Of a stretch of DNA of 64,000 bases, positions 9,980 to 18,995 are shown piece after piece. The translations under genes and the position numbers were made by a program. Each line of letters begins with the position of its first letter. Position 1 is the first letter of the stretch. Below the pieces are notes generated by a model. It saw nothing but the letters and a program-made list of their open reading frames with translations. It ran no database searches and was not told the origin of the DNA. Origin of the DNA: Pseudolabrys sp. (GTDB lineage: Bacteria; Pseudomonadota; Alphaproteobacteria; Rhizobiales; Xanthobacteraceae); assembly GCA_022843325.1 (NCBI GenBank), contig JALHNV010000006.1, forward strand, positions 20,593 to 84,592, in the 5' to 3' direction.

Positions 9980-11167
9980 ATGGCCGCCTTCCGCGACTTC
10001 TTAATCGGACCCTGGCGCGCGGTCCCGGTACTCGGTGTCACCCAGATTCTGGCCTGGGGCACGATCTATTATACGCCGGTGCTGATCGTGCCGCTGATCG
10101 CCGCCGATCGCGGCTGGTCTATCTCCTTTGCCATGGGTGGCTTTTCCGCCGGCCTTCTCGCGGCTGGCCTGAGCGCGCCGTTTGTCGGCCGGTCCATCGA
10201 CCGCTTCGGTGGCCACGTTGTGATGGCCATCGGCTCGCTGATCGGTGCCGCCGGGCTGATGCTGATCGGCTATGCCACGCATCCGCTGGCCTATCTCGCC
10301 GTCTGGATGGTGCTCGGCGTCGCCATGTCGGCGAACCTCTACGACTCCGCTTTCGCAACCCTCGGCCGCATCTTCGGCTCGGCGGCGCGGCGGCCGATCA
10401 CGGCGCTGACGCTGGCCGGCGGCTTTGCCTCGACCGTCAGCTGGCCCGTGACCTACCTGCTGCTCGAGGCGGTCGGCTGGCGCGGCACCTATTTGATCTA
10501 CGCGGCCTTGCTCGCCTTCGTCGCCGCGCCGCTGCACGCCTTTCTGCTGCCGCGCAGCCACTTCACCGTGGTGACGCCGCTGCCCGGTGACAGCAAGGTC
10601 CCCGGCAAGGTGATGCCGCCGCACGGGCTGCCGTTCATTCTGGTGGCGGCCGCGTTTGCTGCCTATGCCTTCGTGCCGTCCGGGTTGTCGGCACATCTGC
10701 TGGCGATGTTCGCCCGCTCCGGCATCGACGCCGGAACTGTGGTGTGGATCGGCGCGCTGTTCGGCCCGGCCCAGGTCGGGGCGCGGCTGATCGAATTTTC
10801 ATTCGGCCGCAATCTGCACCCGCTGTGGCTGATCCGCTTTGCGCTTAGCGCGTTGTTATGTGCCTTCGTGATGCTGGCGGTGCTCGGGCTGTCGGTGCCG
10901 GTGGCGGCGGCCTTCGCCGTGTTGTTCGGTGGCGCCAATGGGCTGGTGACCATTACGCGCGGTGCCGTGCCGCTGGCTCTGTTTGGCGCGGCCGGTTACG
11001 GGCGGCTGATGGGCCGGCTGGCCAGTCCGTTTCTGCTTGTTCAGGCGGCCGCGCCGCTGGTGATGGCGCTGGTACTGGAACGCACGTCCGACGCCCTGGC
11101 GCTGGCCATGGCCGCGAGCTTTGCGGCTTTGGCGCTGATTTGCTTCATCGTGATCCGGCGGCCGTAA
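9980..11167 (+). CDS. Major facilitator superfamily transporter
   Basis: Secondary transporter of 395 residues with about twelve hydrophobic helices. After V-L-G-V-T-Q-I-L-A-W-G-T near residues 18-29 comes the loop-2/3 motif region GRSIDRFGG (about residues 70-78), the MFS motif-A position. The start of the protein resembles MFS members often annotated as oxalate/formate or aromatic-acid carriers, but the substrate cannot be assigned. No clear ribosome site precedes ATG 9980. It is convergent with cheZ; only six bases separate the two stops. Confidence 0.82.
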   Translation: MAAFRDFLIGPWRAVPVLGVTQILAWGTIYYTPVLIVPLIAADRGWSISFAMGGFSAGLLAAGLSAPFVGRSIDRFGGHVVMAIGSLIGAAGLMLIGYATHPLAYLAVWMVLGVAMSANLYDSAFATLGRIFGSAARRPITALTLAGGFASTVSWPVTYLLLEAVGWRGTYLIYAALLAFVAAPLHAFLLPRSHFTVVTPLPGDSKVPGKVMPPHGLPFILVAAAFAAYAFVPSGLSAHLLAMFARSGIDAGTVVWIGALFGPAQVGARLIEFSFGRNLHPLWLIRFALSALLCAFVMLAVLGLSVPVAAAFAVLFGGANGLVTITRGAVPLALFGAAGYGRLMGRLASPFLLVQAAAPLVMALVLERTSDALALAMAASFAALALICFIVIRRP

Positions 11168-11173
11168 CCGTGC

Positions 11174-11815
11174 TCAGCCGAACAGCGCGTCAATGTCGCG
11201 CTGGCTGGCATGGCCCGCATCGCCGTCCAGCTTGGGCCCGTTTAGCAGGCCGCCACAGCGGGCAGGGGCTTCCGCAGCCGGCGAACCGGCCGCGCCATTG
11301 CAGCGGGCCAGCATCTGCGTGAGTCGGTCCTCGACCTCGTTTAACGCGGCGATCACCTTTCCGATACGCTGGCCGGCGAGATCCTGGAAATTGCACGCTT
11401 CGAAGATCCGAACGGTGTGATCCTGAATGTCCTGCGCCAGGCCCCGCTCGTAGTCGCGCGTCAGCGCTGCGGACAAGGCTCTGGCGCTGTCGTCGATGCA
11501 TTCAGTGGACCTGAGAATCGTTTCGGCGCCTCTCTCCATGCTTTCGACAGCGGCGCCGAGTTCGCCGGAGGCGCGCGTCATGCGCCGTTCCTTGTCGGCG
11601 CCGATCAGCGCGATGAGATCGCGTTTGTGCCGGACGACGGTTTCCTGCAGCAGCATCAATTCGCTCTTGAGCGGCTGCGGGGGATCGGCGGCTTTTGACG
11701 GCGCGTGCAGCGAACTGCGCTCGTCGAGGCTGTGCCGGGGTTGCGGGCTCGTTGGCAGCAACGTTGCACGTCCGAGCGGCAACGTTTGCTCGATGCGAAA
11801 AATCTTGCGCTGCAC
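11174..11815 (-). CDS. cheZ: CheZ-like CheY-P phosphatase
   Basis: 213-residue chemotaxis phosphatase-like protein. The middle is a long helical region and carries the diagnostic C-N-F-Q-D-L-A-G-Q-R-I-G-K-V motif near residues 139-152; in CheZ the Asp and Gln of this motif attack phospho-CheY. The C terminus ends SQRDIDALFG, a short acidic peptide in the place of the CheZ CheY-binding tail and similar to the FliM N-terminal CheY-binding motif. Start GTG 11815 is chosen without a strong ribosome site; a somewhat shorter start is possible. No flagellar or che operon is adjacent; a stand-alone CheY-like gene lies at 30771-31160. Confidence 0.8.
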   Translation of the reverse strand: MQRKIFRIEQTLPLGRATLLPTSPQPRHSLDERSSLHAPSKAADPPQPLKSELMLLQETVVRHKRDLIALIGADKERRMTRASGELGAAVESMERGAETILRSTECIDDSARALSAALTRDYERGLAQDIQDHTVRIFEACNFQDLAGQRIGKVIAALNEVEDRLTQMLARCNGAAGSPAAEAPARCGGLLNGPKLDGDAGHASQRDIDALFG

Positions 11816-12084
11816 GTCACGCCCCCACGCCGTGTTTCAGTCCACAGGCTTTACGGCATGGCCAATTAACGCTGGGTTGCAGTGCGAAGCGCGCCGCTGC
11901 CAAATCGCGCGAACAAGGTAAACGCCCGATTCACCATGGCCGTGCGCCTTTTACGCAAAATAAAGGCTGGGCCACGAAACGCGCGTGCGAAAGCAGCAAT
12001 GCGCCTGCGGTGCAGGCAAGGTTTACCAATCGGTGTTTGGGTCGATGGGTACAGGACCAAGACCAGCGTTTCGAGAGTAGCCTC

Positions 12085-12849
12085 ATGCACCGCGCAGTTA
12101 TCACCGGATTGTTTGTCACACTTAGTGCCGGCAGTGCGTCGGCACAATACTATACATCAGCGCCATACGGACGGCCGATGTCGTCGACGCCGCAGATGGT
12201 AGTGGTCGCGCAACCGCCGCAAATGCGCGCCGAGATGGGCGGCGGGTTCATCGAGTTTTTGTTCAGCGGTCCGCAGCCGCCGCGCCACGCCGCGCCGCCG
12301 CCGACCTTCTATCAGCACGAACCGCAACTGCAGCCGGCGCCGCGCGCTGCCTATGCCAGTGTCGGTCCGATGCAGCACGCGCCGGACTACCGGAACGCAC
12401 CGATCGACCCGCGTTATCTGCGTCAGGAGGTCGAGTACTCCGGTACCGAGACGCCCGGCACCATCGTGGTCGATACGCCGAACAAGTTTTTGTATCTGGT
12501 GCAGGAAGGTGGACGCGCTTTGCGCTATGGCATTGGCGTCGGCCGGCCGGGCTTCACCTGGTCCGGTGAGCATCTGGTCTCGGCGAAGAAAGAATGGCCG
12601 AGCTGGGTGCCGCCCGAGGAGATGCTGGAGCGCCAGCCGTATCTGCCGCGGTTCATGCCCGGCGGCCCGACCAATCCGCTCGGCGCGCGCGCGCTCTATC
12701 TCGGTTCGACGCTGTACCGCATCCACGGCTCCAACGAGCCGTGGACCATCGGACAGAACGTGTCCTCGGGATGTATCCGCATGCGGAACGAGGACGTGGT
12801 CGACCTTTACACCCGCGTCGGTGTCGGCACTAAAGTGGTGGTGATGTAG
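12085..12849 (+). CDS. L,D-transpeptidase (YkuD domain)
   Basis: Periplasmic peptidoglycan cross-linking enzyme, 254 residues. I place the start at ATG 12085 because it gives a clean signal peptide (MHRAVITGLFVTLSAGSASA); the frame stays open 390 bases upstream without coding character. A Pro/Gln-rich linker spans about residues 25-105. The YkuD domain starts near G-T-I-V-V-D-T-P-N-K-F-L-Y-L-V. The catalytic signature is present: His in Y-R-I-H-G-S-N-E-P and Cys in N-V-S-S-G-C-I-R-M. It is likely to form 3-3 cross-links or attach proteins to peptidoglycan. It is convergent with the DUF2076 gene, four bases apart. Confidence 0.9.
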   Translation: MHRAVITGLFVTLSAGSASAQYYTSAPYGRPMSSTPQMVVVAQPPQMRAEMGGGFIEFLFSGPQPPRHAAPPPTFYQHEPQLQPAPRAAYASVGPMQHAPDYRNAPIDPRYLRQEVEYSGTETPGTIVVDTPNKFLYLVQEGGRALRYGIGVGRPGFTWSGEHLVSAKKEWPSWVPPEEMLERQPYLPRFMPGGPTNPLGARALYLGSTLYRIHGSNEPWTIGQNVSSGCIRMRNEDVVDLYTRVGVGTKVVVM

Positions 12850-12853
12850 GCGG

Positions 12854-13549
12854 TCAGCCTACATCACCGAAATCGCCGAAGTCACCACCATCCATCTCGG
12901 CAAAATCGGCACTGCCATCGTCGAGCAGGCCCGCGCTGCGGTCATTGCCGACGTCGCCGGCGCCGGCATCGCGCGAAAGATCGCTACTCGCGGCATTGTC
13001 ACCACCCCACGGCGACGCGGCTGCCGACTGTCCGCCGGCCGCTTCCGCACTTTTGCTGCCAAGCAGCGAACTGATCGAGCTGAACAGCAGCGCGCCGCCG
13101 ACCATGCCGGCCGCCGACGCTGCGGCGGTGCCGAGGAACGAGCCGCCCTGGCCGGGCGCTGCACCCGGAGTGCCTTGAGCCGCAGGGGCTGCGGAGGCCA
13201 GCGCGCCGCCGGTGTTCCAGCGTCCGTCATTGGCCGCATTGGCGCGCACGCTCGGCACCGACCCGCGCGCGGAGCCACCGCCCAGCGCATTGCGCATGGT
13301 GTCGAGGAAGCCGCCGCCGCCTTCGCGGGCGTCGTCGTCTTCGCCGCTGAGTTCGCGGATGCGCGCATCGGCGCGCTTGAGCGCTTCTTCCTGCACCAGC
13401 ACGGTTTGCACCAGGGCATAGACGGCGTGCGGCGCCTGCGCGAGACCGTCGGCGATGGCGCGCTCGGCTTCGGCATCGCGTGGTGCGCGCTCCAGCCGCG
13501 CGAGGCGGTCAAAAAGCTGATCAACCAGTTGGCGTTCCTGCGGCGTCAT
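12854..13549 (-). CDS. DUF2076 family protein
   Basis: 231-residue protein of the DUF2076 family. The start ATG 13549 has GGGAGGA upstream; a longer frame to 13969 is rejected because it has no such site and overlaps the next gene. The N terminus M-T-P-Q-E-R-Q-L-V-D-Q-L-F-D-R-L and a predicted helical segment to about residue 75 are conserved in the family. The middle is Gly/Ala-rich with a hydrophobic stretch (SAAGMVGGALLFSSISSLLG, about residues 142-161), and the tail is very acidic with repeated G-D-F-G-D. The function is unknown; members are described as envelope- or sensor-associated. Confidence 0.75.
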   Translation of the reverse strand: MTPQERQLVDQLFDRLARLERAPRDAEAERAIADGLAQAPHAVYALVQTVLVQEEALKRADARIRELSGEDDDAREGGGGFLDTMRNALGGGSARGSVPSVRANAANDGRWNTGGALASAAPAAQGTPGAAPGQGGSFLGTAAASAAGMVGGALLFSSISSLLGSKSAEAAGGQSAAASPWGGDNAASSDLSRDAGAGDVGNDRSAGLLDDGSADFAEMDGGDFGDFGDVG

Positions 13550-13593
13550 GACGTCCTCCCAAAGGCGGTGTGCGCTTTGCCTAGAAACCGTAT

Positions 13594-14460
13594 CTAGGGT
13601 GTCTTGCCGCCGCCGCCAGAGGGGTTGGCTAGCGCCACGCCACGATCGGTCAGGAGCCGCGGGAAAGCATCCGAGTTGAAGTAGGCGTATTCGTGCTCCC
13701 GCAACGTCGTGAGCGGGTCGAGTTGCTTCAGCGCGTCGTCGACGAAGCCTGGGTGACACATAACAAGGCCACCGTCGGGCAGGCCGGTCAGAAACCGCGG
13801 AAAAATATCCGGAAAATGCGCGGCCGCCGTGAATGCGTAGGCGCCAGCGAAAGCCGGGTTTGTGGCAAGGCCCCGCCGTTCCGCCTTGCCGCGGAACCCC
13901 ATGCTGAGAATGTCGAGTACCAGCGCCTTGCTGTCGGGCAACCGGCGGGCGCCGCGGGCGCGGCCGCATTGCCGTACCCAGGCCTTCGGCGCCATTTCCG
14001 CCACCACCTGAAGAAAGGCGTCGCGCACCTGCGGCAGCAGTTGCACATGCTGGTGGCCGTCGACGAAGGCGGGAGCGCGGCCGAACACGCCGATGAAGGC
14101 GCGCATCTGGGCGGCAATTTCCGCAGCGAGGGATTCCGGGCTGAGCCGGCGCAGCATTGCCGACCGCATCAGATCCTTGTGCGGCGGGAAGGCGCCATGG
14201 CGCAGCGGCGCGAAGCCGGCGCTCATCGGCTTGAACGGCGCGGTGAGCGTGACATGCAGGCCGAGCGCGGCGCGCCGACCGTTAGCACTGACGTCGATCA
14301 ATGCCGCCGCTTCGGCCTGGTCGAGATGCGGCACCGGCATCATCACCGAGGTGGCGTTGAGCCGCCCGTGCGCAATCAACTCGCGGATCGCCGCGTTGAC
14401 ACCCGGCGCGATGCCGTAATCGTCGGCACAGAGCCAAATCCGGCGCGGGTTTGCGTTCAT
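13594..14460 (-). CDS. ChbG/HpnK (YdjC) family deacetylase
   Basis: 288-residue carbohydrate or hopanoid-sugar deacetylase. The metal-binding and catalytic motifs of the YdjC fold are visible: C-A-D-D-Y-G-I near residues 11-17, D-G-H-Q-H-V near residues 134-139, and the late M-C-H-P-G-F motif. ChbG removes an acetyl group from chitooligosaccharides, and HpnK acts on hopanoid N-acetylglucosamine. Here the gene directly follows a GtrB-like glycosyltransferase (10-base gap) and probably shares its transcript, which favours deacetylation of a lipid-linked or surface sugar. Confidence 0.82.
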   Translation of the reverse strand: MNANPRRIWLCADDYGIAPGVNAAIRELIAHGRLNATSVMMPVPHLDQAEAAALIDVSANGRRAALGLHVTLTAPFKPMSAGFAPLRHGAFPPHKDLMRSAMLRRLSPESLAAEIAAQMRAFIGVFGRAPAFVDGHQHVQLLPQVRDAFLQVVAEMAPKAWVRQCGRARGARRLPDSKALVLDILSMGFRGKAERRGLATNPAFAGAYAFTAAAHFPDIFPRFLTGLPDGGLVMCHPGFVDDALKQLDPLTTLREHEYAYFNSDAFPRLLTDRGVALANPSGGGGKTP

Positions 14461-14470
14461 CGGTTTTGAC

Positions 14471-15556
14471 TTATTCGGCGGCGCGCGCCGCGCCGCCCCG
14501 CGCTCGCGCGCTTTCCCGAGCCGGCTGCTTGCCGGTGTCGGCCGTATCGGCGCGCTTGATATTGTGTTCGGCGACGAAATAGACCGGACGTGCCTTCGCC
14601 TCCGACAAGAGCTTGCCGATGTATTCGCCGAGCACGCCGATCATGATCAGCTGCACGCCGCCGATGACCATCACGCTGACCACCAGCGACGGATAGCCGG
14701 GGACATCCTGTCCGAACAGCAGCGTTTCCATCAGGATCCAGCCGCCGAACAACAGCGCCGTTGCCGCCAGCAGCAATCCGAGCAGGCTGGCGACGCGCAG
14801 TGGCGCCACCGAGAAGGACGTCAGCCCCTCGATCGACAGGCCGATCAGCGTCCAGATGTTCCAGGTCGATGTGCCGTGCTCGCGCTGCGCCGGCTCATAG
14901 TCGACCCGGATCTGGCGGAAACCGATCCAGCTCGACAGGCCCTTGAAGAAACGGTTGCGCTCGGGCATTTGCCGCAACGCCGCCGCAGCGCGCGGTGACA
15001 GCAGACGGAAATCGCCGGCATCCTCAGGGATTTTCTGCCGCGCCCGCCAGTTCAGCAGCGAGTAGAATGCCTTGACGCCCAGGGTGCGCAGCCGCGGTTC
15101 GGTCTCGCGATGGGCCTTGGCGGTATAGACGACGTCATAGCCGTCATCGAGCCAGTGCCCGACCAGGGTTTGGATCAGGGTCGGCGGATGCTGGCCGTCG
15201 CCGTCCATGAACAGCACGGCGCCGAGCCGCGCGTGTTCGAGACCGGCAAGCAAGGCGGCTTCCTTGCCGAAATTGCGCGACAGCGTGACAACCTGCACGT
15301 CGAGCGGCAGCGCCGGCAGCGACTGCGCGATCCGGCTGGTGTCATCATGGCTGCCGTCGTCGACATAGACGACCTCCATGGCGAGGCCGTATTTGCTTTG
15401 CAGATAGCGCGCGACTTCGGCGATGCGTTCGTGCAGGCCGGCGAGGCCTTTGGCTTCATTGAAGACAGGAACCACGATCGACAATCCGGGAGAAGCGGGC
15501 GATGAGTTCCGCGGCCGCGAAATGCGTGTGCCAGATTTTGCCGGTTTGACCGCCAT
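14471..15556 (-). CDS. GtrB/DPM1-like family 2 glycosyltransferase
   Basis: 361-residue polyprenyl-phosphate glycosyltransferase from ATG 15556. Near residue 25 comes L-S-I-V-V-P-V-F-N-E, then the nucleotide-sugar-binding acidic motifs V-Y-V-D-D-G-S-H-D-D and F-M-D-G-D-G-Q-H-P. The C terminus has two membrane helices (about residues 235-262 and 277-300) and E-Y-I-G-K-L, as in GtrB and ArnC. Such enzymes load undecaprenyl phosphate with a sugar on the cytoplasmic side. The divergent neighbour is a GtrA-like flippase, and the downstream gene is a ChbG-like deacetylase. Together they look like one surface-sugar modification module. Confidence 0.88.
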   Translation of the reverse strand: MAVKPAKSGTRISRPRNSSPASPGLSIVVPVFNEAKGLAGLHERIAEVARYLQSKYGLAMEVVYVDDGSHDDTSRIAQSLPALPLDVQVVTLSRNFGKEAALLAGLEHARLGAVLFMDGDGQHPPTLIQTLVGHWLDDGYDVVYTAKAHRETEPRLRTLGVKAFYSLLNWRARQKIPEDAGDFRLLSPRAAAALRQMPERNRFFKGLSSWIGFRQIRVDYEPAQREHGTSTWNIWTLIGLSIEGLTSFSVAPLRVASLLGLLLAATALLFGGWILMETLLFGQDVPGYPSLVVSVMVIGGVQLIMIGVLGEYIGKLLSEAKARPVYFVAEHNIKRADTADTGKQPARESARARGGAARAAE

Positions 15557-15696
15557 TGTTTTGCCTGTCGCTCTCCGTGACGCCGATCTATACCGCACCG
15601 GGGCAGCGCTGTCGCCTGCACCGCCCGCCACCAAAGTCGCACAGCCTGCCGGGCAGACCGGGTCGATCCGGTGGCGGCGAGATGGTAGGAAGGACG

Positions 15697-16140
15697 ATGA
15701 TTCCGGCGCCTCTCAAGAACATCATCGACCGTCTCACAGTGGCCTGGCACGAGCGTGCCATTGCCCTGAAGGCGATCAGTTTTGCCATGGTCGGCGTCGT
15801 CAATACGCTGATCGATCTCAGTGTTTTCTGGACCACCGTGAACTTCCTGCAATGGGCATTGGTGCCCGCCAATGTGTTCGCCTGGCTGGTGGCGGTGTCG
15901 TTCTCCTACGCCATGAATTCCTTCACCACCTTCGGTCCGGAATCCGGGCGCGTGCTGCGCTGGCGCGACTACGGCACCTTCGTCGCCTCGGGCATCGCCG
16001 GCATGATCGCCAGCACCACGACGCTGGTGCTGCTGTCCTACGTGTTGCCCGTGCTGGCGGCCAAGCTGATATCGATCCTGGTCAGCTTCGTGGTCAACTT
16101 CTCGCTGTCGCACTTCGTGGTGTTCAAGAAGCGCGTATAG
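15697..16140 (+). CDS. GtrA-like flippase
   Basis: 147-residue membrane protein of the GtrA family, start ATG 15697 behind AGGAAGG. An earlier in-frame start at 15556 would overlap the glycosyltransferase start and add a non-hydrophobic leader, so it is rejected. Four membrane helices are visible, starting with A-I-S-F-A-M-V-G-V-V-N-T-L-I-D, which is the GtrA signature. The conserved tail S-H-F-V-V-F-K follows the last helix. GtrA proteins are thought to flip polyprenyl-phosphate-linked sugars made by GtrB. It is divergent from the GtrB-like gene across 140 bases that probably hold both promoters. Confidence 0.87.
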   Translation: MIPAPLKNIIDRLTVAWHERAIALKAISFAMVGVVNTLIDLSVFWTTVNFLQWALVPANVFAWLVAVSFSYAMNSFTTFGPESGRVLRWRDYGTFVASGIAGMIASTTTLVLLSYVLPVLAAKLISILVSFVVNFSLSHFVVFKKRV

Positions 16141-16153
16141 CGGCCGACCTGAT

Positions 16154-17125
16154 CTATAACCCCGCCTCGAGCTTGGCGTAGAGCGGGTTGTCGCGCGCGA
16201 ACACGTAGTCGAGATCGGCGACGGCGACGGCTTCGGCGCCGTTGTCGCGCAGGTAGCTGGTCAGCGCATAGACCTGGCCGGGCGGGCAGTGCAGCGTCAG
16301 CATGCCCGACGAGGTCGGACCGCCGAACGGCGTGGCCACGCCGAATTTCTGTTTGGCATTCTCGACCAGCGCGGCATCGCAGGCGGCAAACCGTGCCCGC
16401 ACTTCGCGGAAGGCGCGGGCGCGTGCTTGCGCGGCGATGCGATCGAGGATGACGCGTGCGGTCTCGCGTTCGCTTGGTCCCCAGTTGGCACCGCGCGCCG
16501 CCACCAGATTGGCCTGCGAGCGCAACATGGTGCCGTCATCGACGATCTTCAGGCCGTTGGCGACCAGCGTGTTGCCGGTAGTGGTGATGTCGACGATCAA
16601 TTCGGCGGTGCCGGCGCCGGGCGCACCCTCGGTCGCGCCGGAACTTTCGACGATGCGATAGTCGATGATGCCGTGCGCCGAGAAGAATTCGCGCGTCAGG
16701 TTGATGTACTTGGTCGCGACCCGCATCTTGCGGCCGTGGTGATGACGGAACGCGGTGGCGACGTCGTCGATGTCGGCCATGGTGCGCACGTCGATCCAGG
16801 CCTGCGGCACGGCGACCACGACATTGGCGAAGCCGAAGCCGAGGCCTTCGATCAGCACCACGCGCGTGTCCGCGTCGGGAATCATTTCCCGCACCAGATC
16901 TTCGCCGGTGACGCCGAGATGTACGGCGCCGGCCGCGAGCTGTGCGGTGATTTCCGACGCCGAGATATAGGCGACCTCGACGCCGTCGAGCCCGGCAATC
17001 GCGCCGCGATAATCGCGCGCGCCACGCGGCTTGACCAGATTGAGCCCGGCGCGGGCGAAGAACGCCTCGGCGTTTTCCTGCAGCCGGCCTTTGGCCGGCA
17101 CGGCGAGAACCAGCGGCGAACTCAT
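16154..17125 (-). CDS. hisG: ATP phosphoribosyltransferase catalytic subunit
   Basis: First enzyme of histidine synthesis: ATP + PRPP gives N1-phosphoribosyl-ATP. It is 323 residues and starts [14 protein letters not shown]. The PRPP-binding motif is [11 protein letters not shown] near residue 180. Although longer than the classical short HisG, it is paired with HisZ, as is common in this order. The ATG overlaps the hisZ stop (17122-17125), so the two subunits are translationally coupled. Confidence 0.95.
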   Translation of the reverse strand: MSSPLVLAVPAKGRLQENAEAFFARAGLNLVKPRGARDYRGAIAGLDGVEVAYISASEITAQLAAGAVHLGVTGEDLVREMIPDADTRVVLIEGLGFGFANVVVAVPQAWIDVRTMADIDDVATAFRHHHGRKMRVATKYINLTREFFSAHGIIDYRIVESSGATEGAPGAGTAELIVDITTTGNTLVANGLKIVDDGTMLRSQANLVAARGANWGPSERETARVILDRIAAQARARAFREVRARFAACDAALVENAKQKFGVATPFGGPTSSGMLTLHCPPGQVYALTSYLRDNGAEAVAVADLDYVFARDNPLYAKLEAGL

Positions 17126-18276
17126 GATGCGGCTCCGTACATCGCCAGCCGCTCGATCCAGACTGCAAGACCGACCGCGGGAATGGGCTCGCGAGCGCCG
17201 AGACGGGTCAGCAGGCCGTCGTAGCGGCCGCCGGCCACCAGCGGATCGCCGACGCGGGCCGGATCGGTCAGCTCGAACACAAAGCCCGAGTAATAGTCGA
17301 AACCGCGCCCGAAGGCGGTGGCGAATTTGATCCGCTTGAGATCGACGCCGCGCGCGGCGAGGAAACCGGTGCGGCTTTCGAACAGGTCGAGCGCCGGGGC
17401 GAGGGCGCCCGCCATGTTGGCGTCGGCGGCGAGCGCGCGCAGGGCCGCCGCCGCCTGGTCGGGATCGCCACCGATGACGAGGAAGCGTTCGATCAGGCCG
17501 CGGACATCGCCCGGCAGCTTGGCGCCGGCGCCCAGCGCCGACTGCTCGAGGAAACGGTCGGCGATTTCCCCGACGGAGCGGCCGCCGACCGCGGTGATGC
17601 CGGCAATCGACAACAGGTCGGTGACCAGCGCGTGCGCGCCCTTCGGGTCGGAGCCGGCCAGCGCCGCCAGCACGCCCTGGTACTCAGGGCGCGTGCTGTT
17701 GCCGCCCAGCACCAGCCGGTCGAGGTCCTGCGCCAGATTGCTCTTGCGGTTGAAGTCCTTGATCAGCCGTCGCTTCCAGGCCGACGGCAGATCGAGCCCG
17801 GCCACCAGCGCGGCAAACAGCGCCACGTCGCCGGTGCTGATGTCGGGCGCGTTCAGGCCGTAATGCGCGGTCGCTTCCAGCGCCAGCGACAGCATCTCGG
17901 CATCGGCGGCCGCCTTGTCGGTACGGCCGAAGGATTCGATGCCCGCTTGCAGGAATTCGGCGGGCTGGTCGGTGCGGTGGCGAAAAACCGGGCCGAGGTA
18001 GCTGAACCCGGCCGGACGCCCGGCAGCCGCTGAGGCGAGATAATCGCGGGACACCGGAATGGTCAGGTCGGGACGCAGGCAGAATTCGGCCCCCCCGGGC
18101 GCGGTCGTCAGATACATGCGTCTGCGGATGTCTTCCCCGGACAGATCGAGGAACGGCTCGGCGGGCTGCAGGATGGCGGGCGTGACGCGGCCATAGCCGG
18201 CGCGCTCATAGGAGGCGACCAGCGCCTCCGCCCGTGCGCCGGGTCCCGTCGTCTGCTTGGTTGCGCTTGCGTCCAT
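17122..18276 (-). CDS. hisZ: ATP phosphoribosyltransferase regulatory subunit
   Basis: HisZ is a catalytically dead relative of histidyl-tRNA synthetase that activates HisG and carries histidine feedback control. This protein has 384 residues. Class II synthetase-like motifs remain: [10 protein letters not shown] (motif 2 strand), Y-L-G-P-V-F-R-H-R, and G-G-R-Y-D-G-L-L near the end. The anticodon-binding domain of HisRS is absent, as expected. It is followed by hisG with a four-base overlap. A SnoaL-like gene is divergent from it. Confidence 0.94.
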   Translation of the reverse strand: MDASATKQTTGPGARAEALVASYERAGYGRVTPAILQPAEPFLDLSGEDIRRRMYLTTAPGGAEFCLRPDLTIPVSRDYLASAAAGRPAGFSYLGPVFRHRTDQPAEFLQAGIESFGRTDKAAADAEMLSLALEATAHYGLNAPDISTGDVALFAALVAGLDLPSAWKRRLIKDFNRKSNLAQDLDRLVLGGNSTRPEYQGVLAALAGSDPKGAHALVTDLLSIAGITAVGGRSVGEIADRFLEQSALGAGAKLPGDVRGLIERFLVIGGDPDQAAAALRALAADANMAGALAPALDLFESRTGFLAARGVDLKRIKFATAFGRGFDYYSGFVFELTDPARVGDPLVAGGRYDGLLTRLGAREPIPAVGLAVWIERLAMYGAAS

Positions 18277-18493
18277 CGTGCCGTCAGCCTTTGTCCTTCA
18301 ACAAAGGCGGCCTTTAGCATGTCCCGCTTAAGGATTCGACGGCGTTTCGCCGCTGCCCTTAACGCCCTCACGGTGCAAATGACTGGCGTCGTTAACGAAT
18401 CCCGGTGCGCGCGGGAGCTATTCCGCATTGCGGTACGCGGGTAAGACAATATCAACACAACCAGTATTGAGTATAACTTGATGGAGTTTCACG

Positions 18494-18988
18494 ATGTCAC
18501 AGACACAGCCAGTTCACCCCGATACAGAGCCAATCCAGCGCGACGTGGTCGAGGCCTTTTACCGGGCTTACGCCGCGCGCGACATCGCATTAATCGCGCC
18601 GTTCCTCGACGACGACATCAAGTTCACCATTAGCGGGCCGGTCGATGTGCTGCCATTTTGCGGCGTCCGCCATGGCAAGGTGGCCGTGCTCGATCTGATC
18701 GAACGGCAGATGCCGGCAGTTTTCCGTGTCTTTAGTTTTGTCACCGAAAACATGCTGGTCGATGGCGACCGCGCCTCGACGCTCAATCGCCTCTCGGCCT
18801 GGCGGAATTCCGACGGCCGCGTGATCAGCTACCGGCTCGCGCACTTCATGCGCTTTCGCAACGGCCAGGTGGCTGAGATTTTGTCCTTGATCGACAGTTT
18901 CGACGCGGTCGAGCAGGTGATCGGTCATCCGCTCGATGTGCACGACACCCGCGATGCGGCGTTGGACTGCGACCTGGTCGCGGTCTGA
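18494..18988 (+). CDS. SnoaL-like / NTF2-fold protein
   Basis: 164-residue protein with the cone-shaped NTF2/SnoaL fold pattern: V-V-E-A-F-Y-R-A-Y-A-A-R-D near residue 17, D-D-D-I-K-F-T-I near 37, and a C-terminal strand H-F-M-R-F-R-N-G-Q-V-A-E-I-L-S-L-I-D-S-F-D. The last strand is typical of ketosteroid-isomerase-like members. GGAG lies seven bases before ATG 18494. The specific reaction is unknown. The gene lies between hisZ and a transglutaminase, with seven bases to the latter's convergent stop. Confidence 0.78.
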   Translation: MSQTQPVHPDTEPIQRDVVEAFYRAYAARDIALIAPFLDDDIKFTISGPVDVLPFCGVRHGKVAVLDLIERQMPAVFRVFSFVTENMLVDGDRASTLNRLSAWRNSDGRVISYRLAHFMRFRNGQVAEILSLIDSFDAVEQVIGHPLDVHDTRDAALDCDLVAV

Positions 18989-18995
18989 CAAGCTT

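Noticed and set aside
11695-12084. 130-codon N-terminal extension of the L,D-transpeptidase
   Set aside because: It would bury the clear signal peptide that begins at 12085, and it overlaps the cheZ start region antisense; codon use is not coding-like.
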